A DNA stretch of 64,000 bases from Circinella umbellata (taxonomy: Eukaryota > Mucoromycota > Mucoromycetes > Mucorales > Lichtheimiaceae): contig JAIWNF010000001.1 of assembly GCA_025093555.1 (NCBI GenBank), positions 1,178,001 to 1,242,000 of the forward strand, written 5' to 3'. Positions 52,059 to 61,990 of the stretch are shown piece after piece (the stretch's first letter is position 1; each line of letters begins with the position of its first letter). The notes under the pieces are model-generated. The model made no database searches. It worked only from the letters and a program-made list of their open reading frames with translations, and was not told where the DNA came from. Position numbers and translations under genes: made by a program.

Positions 52059-54534
52059 ACCCTAAATTTTTCTTTTATCCTTTCTTCTTTTTTTTCACTA
52101 TATAATTATTATATATGATCATTTCCCCCCTTCTCTCTCTTTTTCTATTCACCCTTCTATTTTGTCCCCTTTTATTTCCCATTTATTCCACTTCTGATCG
52201 ACCTTTCATTAATGTGTTTGAGTTTCTTTTATTATTATTTTTATTATTATTATCATTTTTCTCTTTCACATTAAATCACATTTTTTTCTCTCTTTATCTC
52301 TCTTTTTCTTCTTTGTCTTTTTTTAATATGCATATATATATTATCTTTTCACTCTTTTTTTTTGTTGTGTGTATACAAATTATTAACCCATTTAATTTTG
52401 AAATGAATATAAACTTGGGTTGGATGGGGGAGATGAATAAACTAAACATTTGTAAACTTGCATAAAAAAAATTCTTAATAAGGTTACTGAGTCTGTGTTT
52501 TTGATCATGTTACTAAATTATTATATGTTGGATTACGTAGATATAAAAGATCTCATTGTATACGTAGACAGTATAATGAGTTTATATTATAGTCACTTTG
52601 TTTACGATAATGAATCTAATATAAAGTCGATAAAAGTATGTTTGTGTGCCAAAGTTTTCTCAGCATTGTCTACCTATAAATAAGTACATATGAAGATGTT
52701 ATAGTCAGAAATTATGTAGTACATAATAATAATGATATCTGAATTTGATTCATATTACGTATCACGTATTCTGCTATGATACATGTTAAAGATCCACTTG
52801 AAAAGTAATCGAGGGCCAAATGTCCGTATCTATAAACAATAGTAGATGTTATCCATAACTATTTTATTAAGTCGTCATGGTAATCCCAGATCCTTTTTTA
52901 ATCAATGTTTTCTTCTTCGTTATCTTCGTCGTCTTCAACAAACTACTGTATCCTCTTCTTCTCTTTTTTTCAACACCTCATTAATTTATGCACCAAGTAG
53001 TTCGTTTAGATTCTGCATTTATGAGTCAATGCCCGTGTAATTTTCGGCGCTTTCATCATCTAAGGTAGGGCGAAGTATGTCAAATTGCATAGTTATCCAT
53101 GTATCGAACTGTAAACCTCGCATTATACGTGATAATGAACTCTTTTGCAGAATCGCATTGGTGCATATGTATATGATTTTTTTTGTCTGCAGTATTTTTT
53201 TTGTTTTTTTATCTTCATCTTTCGTAGTTATATCAATCTTATCTATTCCTTCAGTAATAAATGGTGCTGATGTATTGCTTACCATATCGAGTTTTGTTTT
53301 CGGTTTCATGTTATAAAAAGAAATTGCATGCATGTTATAAAATTATAGTTGTACGTAGCACCAATTTTTAAGAAATAGGTAGAATAAACGTAGTTATTTA
53401 TACAAGGCGTCGTTACTATATTATAGTGCACGAAATTATTATTTTTGATACTTATTAAACAACAATGTTTTACAATAGGAGACATGAATGTACTAATATT
53501 TATACTTCTATTTTTCAGCTCAATGTCATTACTCTGTAAGAATTAGGAGTTTAAGTAGCAGTAAAGTCATCCAACGATCATTTAGCCTTTTGATCCAATA
53601 ACATTATTTTTGTTATGTGACCATCCAGCAACAAGAAAAAATGGCTCGAACCAATGTTTTATTTATATCCCCTTCTAAAATATATACGTCTATTTTTTTG
53701 GGATCAATTATAGGAATCATGAACATATATCAATAACAATGGTAGTTGTATAAGCTTTAAATATGCCGAAAGAGAGCTTAATCTTTAATATTGCGCGAAT
53801 TAAAGAACACTGATCTAGCATTTCATATAGTAGCTTTCGATATGTGGAATAGTTATACTAACATTTTGTAATGCTTAAAAAAGGCGAAAGCTTTATTATT
53901 AAGATTCTGTTGGAGATACTCGTAATGCTCAGCTACTTTATATCTCTTTCCATTACTTTATAGCTATTAAACTTTATGTAAGCTTAATAGAAAAATAAGA
54001 GTCGTGGGTTTTATTCCCCTATAATAATATACCTTTTGTTAGCTTCTCCTTGGAAGATTTCATTTCAATTGTTAGTATTATTTTTTTTTAATTTGAGGTC
54101 ATTTCATAGAATTAGAATGACTCGATCAAACCTCATTTCAAGGTGTCACTGAAAAAAAAGTAGTTGAGTGTCAGCAAAACTATCGTGGCCCGTGCACCTT
54201 TTATAACTTTCATGGTTTTAGATTAGTTTAACGACCCACATTTCTTTATAGAAATGAAAAGTGTAGAAAGTTTTTAATATTTTTTTTCAAGATTTCATAA
54301 TAAATAATAAATATATGTCGTTATTATATAAAATGTAATTTCAAATTTACATTAGTTTTACTATAAAACTATGAGTATAGTGTGTGTGGAGATGTAATAA
54401 AATAGCTGGCTATAGCGGGTGTGTGCGGGATCCAAAGGAAAGGTACTGCAGCTATAAATTTATTTCCATGGTGGCCCGCGCTTTTTTTTTTCTTTTCCTT
54501 ACCTCTCTCTCTATTTTTTTTTTCTCTCAAAAGT
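52059..54534. other. Gene-poor spacer with a weak relic
   Basis: 52060-52480 is T/C-rich and forms the RSP5 3' flank; its open frame is Phe/Leu/Ser low-complexity. The rest is AT-rich. A minus-strand frame at 53019-53333 is the only protein-like piece (listed separately). The end of the region carries a TATA-like tataaattt at about 54453 and a CT-rich tract that lead into the next gene. Confidence 0.45.
53019..53333 (-). pseudogene. Protein-like relic, 104 codons
   Basis: An ATG frame of mixed composition (KLDMVSNTSAPFITEGIDK near the start, MQFDILRPTLDDESAENY at the end). No domain, signal peptide or splice partner was found. It may be an exon of a decayed member of the kind of family seen at 37629-39016. 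A genuine small gene is possible. Confidence 0.3.
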
Positions 54535-55386
54535 ATGATGCGCTCTACTCGTTCTCGAAATTCTCGTCGTAACGTTGCTCCCAACACCAATGCATCTCGC
54601 ATTAGGGTAAATGTCAATACTCCTCCTCCACCACCTCGCCTTCCCACCCCTCCTTCCACCCCGATTCCTCCTGCATCTGGCTCCAGCCTCATGCAGGCAG
54701 GATTAAGAAGAGCAATCAGACAAGCAAAGGACCAAGAAATCTCACGACGTGAGATCGCGCCTCTTCGCCGCTCTCGTCATTCTAATGTCCCTGCTTCTAC
54801 CGCTCCCCCAATTTCGATTCCTGCTTCTACAGCAGGTAATCTTCAAGTCACAGGTGTCATGACTACAGGTCACACCGTTTCTAGTTCTGCTACCCCGGTA
54901 GCTGCTACCACCACTACTCCTGTTGTTAGTGGTGTTGCTTCTGCTGTTGGTGTTGGTGCCCTTGGTGGTGCTCATAATGTTCCTGGTGCTGTTGCTGGTG
55001 GTTCTGGTGCTGTTGGTGGTGTCCGTGGTGATGCAAGTGGTGTCCGTGGTGTCCGTGGTGCCCGTGGTAATGTAGGTGGTGTAGTAGGTGGTGCCCGTAA
55101 TGTTCCTGGTAGTGGTAATGGTGTCCGTGGTAGTGTTGGTGGTAGTGTTCGTGGTGCTGTTGGTGATGTTCGTGGTGTTCGTGGTGCTGTTGATGGTGTT
55201 CGTGGTGGTGTCCATAGTGTTCGTGGTGGTAGTCTAGATGGAGGAGAAAGAAATGATGAGGATGAAAGTTTGAAGATGGAAGTAGATTGGGAGTTTGGGG
55301 ACGCAGAATACATGGAGGTAGATTGGTGGGAGGGGGATATGGAGGTGGATATCCTCCCCCCCAATGCTACTTCGTTATGGTTTTGA
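54535..55386 (+). CDS. GVRG-repeat, low-complexity protein with acidic MEVD tail
   Basis: Not recognised. The start (double ATG) follows a strong CT-rich leader and a TATA-like element about 80 bp upstream. 283 aa: a basic Arg/Ser N-terminus, a Pro-rich stretch (~27-45), then a Ser/Thr/Ala region. Residues about 135-235 consist of degenerate V-R-G / G-V-R-G units (for example DVRGVRGAVDGVRGGVHSVR). The tail holds three MEVD units (KMEVDWEFGD, YMEVDWWEGD, MEVDILPP). The stop TGA lies 7 nt before a consensus donor at 55394, so the transcript probably continues through the tandem exon-like array to at least 57 kb. GC content is clearly higher than in neighbours, hinting at a different origin. 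RNA-binding by the RG-rich part is only a guess. Confidence 0.6.
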   Translation: MMRSTRSRNSRRNVAPNTNASRIRVNVNTPPPPPRLPTPPSTPIPPASGSSLMQAGLRRAIRQAKDQEISRREIAPLRRSRHSNVPASTAPPISIPASTAGNLQVTGVMTTGHTVSSSATPVAATTTTPVVSGVASAVGVGALGGAHNVPGAVAGGSGAVGGVRGDASGVRGVRGARGNVGGVVGGARNVPGSGNGVRGSVGGSVRGAVGDVRGVRGAVDGVRGGVHSVRGGSLDGGERNDEDESLKMEVDWEFGDAEYMEVDWWEGDMEVDILPPNATSLWF

Positions 55387-55393
55387 AGTAGAG

Positions 55394-56995
55394 GTAAGTT
55401 TCGTCTTATTGCATACAAAAACATTTTAATGTGTATTCTAATTATAAATATTATATTTTGTAGCAGTTCTTTTTCTTTTTTTCTTACACCCAAAAAAACA
55501 ACAAAAGTAAGTTATGTAATACTTGTTTAAAACATGTTCTTTACCTGTCAAAAAAAAATAACTTGTTACTGACACGTTTTTTCTTGTTTTAACAATTTAG
55601 AAAATATAAAACCCCACAAAACCCAACAAAAAAAAGTATAAAAACCTATAAAAACCACAAAAAAAATTTAAAAACAAAAAAACCCAAAAAAAAAATCCTT
55701 TCTTTTTCTGGTAAGTATCTTTTATATAGTTATAATATGAATTGGATATAAAGTATATTAGAATATCGAATACTAATACAATCATCTTCTTCTTTATAGG
55801 CACGTTCTCCTTTGCGCATTACTTTTTTTTTAATTTTTTTTAGAGGTAAATATAATCTATTATATGGATTGAAAGTGGAAAAGAGAAATAATGGTGTCAA
55901 TAATTTACTAGTTCTAACATATATACTTTCTTTTTTTTATTCAGGTTGCAGTTGAGCTTGCTCACTCCCTCCTATTTCTTTGTACATATTTTTTTGAGGT
56001 AATTACTTGATCGGGTATGGGAAAACTGATGACAGTGGTTTATTTGTAGTGTACTAATATCAAAAGCGTACTGTGCTATCCATATACGTATCTAGGTCGA
56101 CCTTGCTCCCTCCTGTATATATTTTTAAATACCCTATTCGTTTCAAACATTTTTGCTGCTGTTACCAAGGTAAATATTCTATATTATAATTATGGATATG
56201 AATAGATTGTTAAGTAAAAATGATATTGTAGTTACAATACTAATTATATTTAACGTAACTCATATCCATATATATATGTAGGTCGAGCTGGCTCACCTTT
56301 TTTAGAATATACCCTATTTATTTCCACATTTTTGTTGTTGTTTTCGAGGTAAATATTTCAAATGTATAATATGAATCTAGATATGGATAGGGTGATAAAT
56401 GAAAATAATATCGCAGCTACTGATCAGTATTATTATAATTCACATTCATGTATATAGGCCGAGCAAGCTCCCTCCTTTTTTGTTCTTCCATATACCCTAT
56501 TTATTTAAAAGTTTTGCTACTACCATTGAGGTAAATATTATATAGATATATTATAAAAATGGAGACCGATACGGATAAGGGTATTTAATAAAGATGATAT
56601 TGTAGTTACTAATCATGTTTATCATAATCCATATTTATATATATATAGGTCGAGGTTGGGCTGGTTCCCCTCCTCCCTCGTTTTTGCTCCGTATTTATTT
56701 TTCGGTTTTGCTGTTTTTTTTTTGTTAGAGGTATGTTAAATTTACTACATTGATAAAATAAACGATTATGCTAGTAATTTATGCTATAGCAACTAATGAA
56801 ACATTTATTATATATTTTATCAACAACTAGGTTACGTTGACTCCCTCTAGAGTTTCGCCTTTTTTGATGGCGCAGTACATGGTTTCCAAACCATAGAGGT
56901 ATGTAAAATATAAATAAATGAACATGTAAAGAATACGTTATTATATAAGTGGATAATGGATAACTAATCTATAATTAATTTTTATATTTAAATAG
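55394..56995 (+). repeat. Tandem array of exon-intron-like units
   Basis: A series of short segments, each bounded by an AG acceptor after a pyrimidine/TATA stretch and a GTAAAT/GTATGT-type donor: 55464-55506, 55601-55710, 55800-55845, 55945-55998, 56096-56169, 56282-56348, 56458-56530, 56649-56730 and 56831-56898, then a final segment from 56996. From 55800 the acceptor spacing is 145-191 bp. Segment starts share a consensus near GTCGAGCTTGCTCCCTCC and ends share GAG. The intervening 'introns' are also homologous, with a recurring gatattgtagttactaat-like core. Segment lengths (46-82 nt) are mostly not multiples of three and contain stops, so they look like non-coding or 3'-UTR exons made by tandem duplication. 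Confidence 0.65.
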
Positions 56996-57179
56996 GCCCG
57001 TAGTGGTGCTATGGGTAGGTTTGTCCCGCTTGGTGGGGCGGAGGAGGATGGCATCTCGGCGGATGGCTTGGTGGAGAGAAGGCAGGGTAGTGTATGTTCA
57101 TGCTATGGTTGGTAGAACGGTGAAGGGGTGCTTACTCTGTGGCTACCCCGTGGTTGGTGACTGTGGGTGTGGGTAAGGG

Positions 57180-57583
57180 GGGAAGCAGAGTAAGGGAACT
57201 TCAGGAACACACGGTCTTTTATAGGTTACTTGGCAATACGCCATCTTCGATCTGGACCAGATGTAAGGCTGCTGACAACATGCGTTTATCTTTTCGATAT
57301 AAAGACCGTAAGTTATTTTTCCTTTTTTCTTGTTCTTGAAAAAAAAAGTAATAAATGCGATTTGTTGATGGGATTTTACTAACTATTAAAAGAGTTAATT
57401 TATATACTTCTAGATACTCCATTATAACAGTTGCAAGCTTGTTATAATGGAAGCAGAATAATTATCTCCCAGTTCCAGTCTTGTCATCAGCCTTACATCT
57501 ATTTCAGATCGAAGGTGGCGTATTGCCAAGTAACCTATAAAAGACCGTGTGTTCCTAAAGTTCCCTTACTTCTGTGGACTTCC
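57180..57583. repeat. Foldback: ~100-bp inverted repeat arms, ~190-bp loop
   Basis: The left arm (57180-57283) and right arm (57475-57583) are reverse complements with few mismatches. Both contain ggtcttttataggttacttg and ggcaatacgcca in the corresponding orientation, and both begin with a ggaag...taagggaact-like end. The arm transcript would form a long near-perfect stem. A foldback transposon or a small-RNA hairpin precursor are both possible. Confidence 0.8.
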
Positions 57584-57714
57584 GAGCCTGCATTCATGGT
57601 CATCGGCCATGGGTGTTAGCCATGGAGTAAGTCCCTGGACCCTAGTACACCAGCTGTAGTATGGACTGCACTGCCTGGAAGACCTTTTCTTCATGAAGTC
57701 CATCCGTTGAGGTG

Positions 57715-57990
57715 TCATCCTAGGGTGTGCGCTGGGTGGGCAAAGGCATCTGCGTTTTTGACGCTTTGTGGTTTTGGCGTGTGGCGCGCGGAAGGCGTCA
57801 CCAAGGTTGTCCCATATGGGTGCAAACACCTACCGTTAGTAGGTGCAAATTCTGGTCTATTTGCCGGAATATTACTCGTCATTATCTTTGGTGTTTTCGC
57901 GGTGTCCTGTTTGGCTTTCCTGCTGCCCGAAGAATCGTTGTATAAGGATACAGATTCATCGTGCGTTGACGCAGATGAACTTGGAGACAT
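57715..57990 (-). pseudogene. Ser/Pro/Lys-rich open frame, likely 5' part of a broken ORF
   Basis: An ATG-initiated 91-codon frame (MSPSSSASTHDESVSLYNDS start, AKTPKIMTSNIPANRPEFAP in the middle) with normal protein composition and higher GC than the region. It ends in TGA. Protein-like reading continues in another frame (MTPQRMDFMKKRSSRQCS) to about 57566, indicating a frameshift. Family not recognised; a transposable-element structural ORF is plausible. The opposite strand also stays open here but lacks an ATG. Confidence 0.35.
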
Positions 57991-58192
57991 TGGTATGAAT
58001 TCTGGCTTAGGGTGGTTGGATTATCAACCTTGGGGTATTCTTTGGGGTATTTGTGAAACTTCCATTTTTTTCTACTATAACAAGAACTCAAGTAATCCGG
58101 TGGTGATTCATTTGGACCAACACAAACTGAACCAAAGGGACATCGATATAAATTATATCGTCTTGTTATCGAACCGAAGCCATAGTGGATGA

Positions 58193-60056
58193 ATCAATCA
58201 GGCATTAAACTCTATATCACTCCATCAAGTCCGTTTTGTATGCCAACAAATCATCTTTTTTATGCGCATTCACTACCAACAAAAACCATGGTGATGAAAA
58301 ACAAGGAATGAACATTGGAACCAAGAAAAAAAATATCTAGCAGCATTACTCTATTTTTTTTTTGCACACCAAAAAAGAAGCGACCTAACAAGAACCATTC
58401 AACAATTTGATTTATCAAAAATACAACACCAAGTAACAAAACAAATGGCAACACTATCAGTCAATTTATCACCAATAATTATTAAAGCAGCACCACCTCA
58501 TTATTTATATAAATGAGCGTCATTCAAAAACAAACACTCAAAGCTCGTGTTTTGGTGACGAGCAACAATCTTTTTAATCCAAACCATACGTACACTATTG
58601 TACAACGTGAAGCAGGAGTGTTTGTCGTCACGTATTAAAACATATATGGCAGTAGCAGAAGTAGAATGGTTATTACAACAACTGATTCTCAATCCACCTA
58701 AGAAAAGAAAACATATTGTGGTTTTTCAAATAGACCACAATGACAAGTATTGAAAAGAGACAAAATGGCAGTTATCAAAAACAAGAACTATATATCCTTG
58801 CGGAGCGCTAATCGTCATTATCACAAACCATCATCAAAAATATATCTCCACCAGACAACATATGGAAGTTTAACATCTTATTACCAAGAAAAAGGGGAAG
58901 CATGTTAAAAAGGCACGAGTAAAATCAATCGTCATTATATATACCCACCATTCATCTTAATGAAAGCAAATGTCAAGTACCAAGTCAAAATATTCAAGGA
59001 CACCAACTATTGGGGGTCATTTTATCATCCAAGATCCGAGCACATGGTCATAGTGGGATCATGACATAAGACAGCAAACATATACAAGCACACTATTACA
59101 CTTTATAAATCAAAAATCAACAAGCACCAAAAATCAAATGGAATCATATTCTTAATAGCAGTAACATTGTTATCAAAAAGGAGGAGCGTGATTTATATTT
59201 CAAGCAGCATAACATCTTTATCACCACCATCTTCAAAAGAAAAAGACAAACGCCAAACATTCGTTATTGGACCACCAAAAAAGCACCACATTTTATTCTA
59301 TTGTAAAAGCAAGAGGACCGTATTTCGAAAATTATAAATTCTGATTACATTGATAGTAACAGTATGAAAATTGCTATAGTTAAAAACACATCACATATTA
59401 CATACAGCAGCGGTAGCAACATAAGCATCATTACCACAACGACCAGAAAGAACAACCATTATTCAATTGAGAAAAGTACCAAGCATACTTATTAAACTGT
59501 TTGCATATGCGACCTTTGAAAGGAATAAATATTGTCGCTCATAAATATTCAGGAAGAGTAGCAGCTATCATATTATACAAAAACACGTTACATTCAATAT
59601 ATAACAACAGTAAAGCAGCGTCATTATTAAACAGTTTAGACATATTTTTATATTTGCAGTCAACCACCAATTTACGAAGAAAGGAAGCATACAACAAGCA
59701 TTATTTATCATATGCCGATACATATTATTCGTTATAAAAGATACGATAGCCCAGCACCACCGAGAAAAAAAAGATCAACTTAATATCACTTAGTTATTTA
59801 TACCTTGATCATATATTCGAGCTAGTAAATGTACTCAGGAGCATCCAGTTTCGTGATTATCAAAACTTTAAGAGAGCAATACTGTCATTTTACTGAAGGA
59901 AACCTATAATATGAAAAAAGGTATTATAAAACGACTCATTTACGCAATCAAGTACCAACGAGCATCCAGAATGGGAAGATATTAACTATTACTGAAGGCT
60001 CAACGACATAGGGGTTTATTGGGACTTAATCAAGAGAAAGGCATTCTTTCATTCCA
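58193..60056 (+). other. A/C-rich degenerate stretch
   Basis: About 1.9 kb in which the plus strand is rich in A and C and poor in G, with frequent ACCA, ACAA and CATTATTA words. Open frames are short; the longest, at 59501-59737 (78 codons, no clean start context), is protein-like only in part. The strand bias plus the A-rich tails just downstream suggest the degenerate body of an A-rich retroelement read on the plus strand. No reverse transcriptase motif could be identified. Confidence 0.35.
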
Positions 60057-60180
60057 TTAAAAAAACAAAAATAAAACAAAAATAAAACAAAAATAAAACA
60101 AAAATAAAACAAAAATAAAACAAAAATATAATAAAAATAAAAAAAATTAAAAAAAATTAAAAATAAAATAAAAAAAGGAC
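60057..60180 (+). repeat. A-rich minisatellite, 11-nt unit CAAAAATAAAA
   Basis: At least five near-perfect head-to-tail copies of an 11-nt unit (60066-60125) degrade into A/T-rich variants up to 60176. Such A-rich simple tails are common at the 3' ends of non-LTR retroelements. Confidence 0.85.
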
Positions 60181-60271
60181 AAAAAAGAGCACCTAGTATG
60201 TTCTCTCGAAAAGAATCATTTAATACAGTAAGTCAATTATCTTTTATTATTAATTATATTTAGAGAAAATG

Positions 60272-60313
<42 letters not shown>
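60272..60313 (+). repeat. Pure poly(A) tract, 42 nt
   Basis: 42 uninterrupted A residues preceded by G at 60271. This could be a retrotransposition-derived poly(A) tail or a slippage-expanded homopolymer. Length is prone to sequencing or assembly error. Confidence 0.9.
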
Positions 60314-60314
<1 letters not shown>

Positions 60315-61426
60315 ATATACAAATATATAAAGTACTTTGATAATTCGTGCGCAGGACTTTATATATAACCAACAGAACCAGAATTTTCAGAGCTCCTGAG
60401 AATGTTATAAACTATGTTTGAAAACAGTATACATTCCTGAGTGACATACAGATCCACGGCAGGTAAGTGTAGTATTTATTAATAACTTTACGACACACTA
60501 ATACGTCTTGCCACTAATCATTAAAAACATGTTTAATGCGACAGTAACGCGAGAAATGACCTTTGAGTTTACTGTATTTCAGTACACACAAAAAGAAATT
60601 CATATACGATTAATAAATAAATAAACACGGTAAGCATATAGTATTTAGCCATATGGGCACAGCATTTAATAACTTTAGTAACCAATAATTGAATTTATTG
60701 CTTATTGTTACTAATAGTACGTAAATAATACATTTAGTATCACCAAAACGGCATGGTGATCCAGCCAGTCTTTAAATCGCGTTTCCTAAATTTACTCGTT
60801 GTTCGGTTTCTCATAGTAATGTAGCTTTCCATTGTTTTATCACTTTTTTTTCGGTTTGTTAGTTGTCCATTAAGCTACGGGTACAATGTTTTTATATATA
60901 AATTCCAAAGACCACTACACTTGGCCTTTTACCTCACAGCAGGATATAGCATAATATTATATTTTGAACTGCTCTTTTTATATAACTCACTAAAGAAGAA
61001 AAAGATTTAAGCACTATATATATGTACCTATTATTGTTATATCGATGCAGATATATAAAGATTTCATGATTTGACGCTCCTTCTTTTTTTTCTATTATAC
61101 AGTAGTTCATGGATTGAGGTATTTGTATCTTAATAATTCTGAATTTTCTTGATCATATTCCAAAAAATGGCTCCTGGTTCATTATTTTATTTTTCCAGTA
61201 CCTAGAGCACACACATGAGGAGTGAAGAACATAATGTCTCATTGTACGTAAAAACTTCATTGAGACTTTATAAATAGATGATCTTCCTCTAAAGTTCTGT
61301 GTTTCAACAAAAGGACTTGTGCGTTCTTGAAAAGTTTCTATAACCATTTGCATGATTTTCCTATTTTGACCTATGCAAAGCGAATCGTGTGATACTATTT
61401 GATTAGGCCACAAGCTCTAAGTGGTA
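60314..61426. other. AT-rich spacer
   Basis: No supported gene. The minus-strand frame at 61153-61413 (86 codons) has mixed composition but no domain or splice support. Confidence 0.4.
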
Positions 61427-61745
61427 CAGTAGACTCCCCCCGCGTGGTTTTTGCATTCCCGCCTAATTGAAAACCTCAAGTTCCACAACTTTTTTTTTTT
61501 GAAGGAAATGACACGAACCATTTTGTGCAAGTCCCAAATCCCAAATTGATTTATAGTTATCAGGGAAGATTTATAGTGTGTTTAATATATTGATAAAAGA
61601 AAAGTAGATACCCACATAGTATTTATAGACTGGAACTGTCAACTATGAAAAGTAATATCCATTTTCTTCTGCCAAATTGAAAACCCCACATTCTGCAACT
61701 TTTTTTTGAAGGGATTGGCCACCTTGAAAAAAACAATTGGGGGAT
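61427..61745. mobile_element. MITE-like repeats, two related copies
   Basis: After TA at 61425-61426 the sequence CAGTAGACTCCCCCC begins. A core at 61461-61530 (gcctaattgaaaacc, caactttttttt, gaagg) is repeated at 61671-61745 (gccaaattgaaaacc, caactttttttt, gaagggattggccaccttg). The same core is inside the 39530-39616 element. Outer boundaries of the second copy are unclear. Confidence 0.4.
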
Positions 61746-61825
61746 AAATGTAATTACGGTAAGTACTAAAATAAGAAATATTTATTATATAAATATATGT
61801 ATGATTTACCTCTTTAAAAAAATTA

Positions 61826-61990
61826 CAGTTGAACCTCGTTTTTTTGCACAGGTGGGGATTTGATTCGAAAGTAGTTCAAAAACCGGGGTGTGTGCAAAAA
61901 GTGGGGCGGAAAACATAGGAAGATCAAAGTGGGATTTTGGTCAAATGGTGTGCAAAAAGAGGGGGCATGGAAAAAAACCAGGCTCTACGG
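61826..61990. mobile_element. 165-bp TA-flanked MITE with ~25-bp terminal inverted repeats
   Basis: The element lies between TA dinucleotides (61824-61825 and 61991-61992). The left end CAGTTGAACCTCGTTTTTTT matches the reverse complement of the right end (CCGTAGAGCCTGGTTTTTTT) at about 16 of 20 positions. Inside, gtgtgcaaaaag occurs twice. CAGTTGAACCTCG-type ends with TA duplication are characteristic of the pogo/Tigger branch of Tc1/mariner. It has no coding capacity, so it depends on a transposase elsewhere. Confidence 0.65.

Larger units (their letters stand above)
56996..58192. other. GC-rich block with broken open frames
   Basis: Composition jumps towards about 50% GC in a roughly 30% GC context. 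The first ~120 bp read as clean protein on the plus strand (ARSGAMGRFVPLGGAEEDG) and also on the minus strand (MPSSSAPPSGTNLPIAPLR), so the coding strand is unclear. The block contains the foldback at 57180-57583 and the minus-strand frame at 57715-57990. It looks like transposon-derived or horizontally acquired DNA, now degenerate. Confidence 0.4.

Noticed and set aside
54972..55493. Long Pro/Arg/Thr-rich minus-strand frame (173 codons) opposite the GVRG gene
   Set aside because: It is the reverse complement of the GGT-rich VRG repeat. Codon repetition alone keeps it open, while the plus strand has the TATA/CT leader and double ATG.
55999..56095. Box C-like CTGATGA inside an array intron, suggesting an intronic C/D snoRNA
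   Set aside because: No paired terminal stem or correctly spaced D box (CTGA) was found, and the motif is not repeated in the other array introns.
57707..58192. 161-codon plus-strand frame with a hydrophobic segment
   Set aside because: It opens at TTG rather than ATG and overlaps an ATG-initiated minus-strand frame with more natural composition. The hydrophobic helix is likely an antisense artefact.
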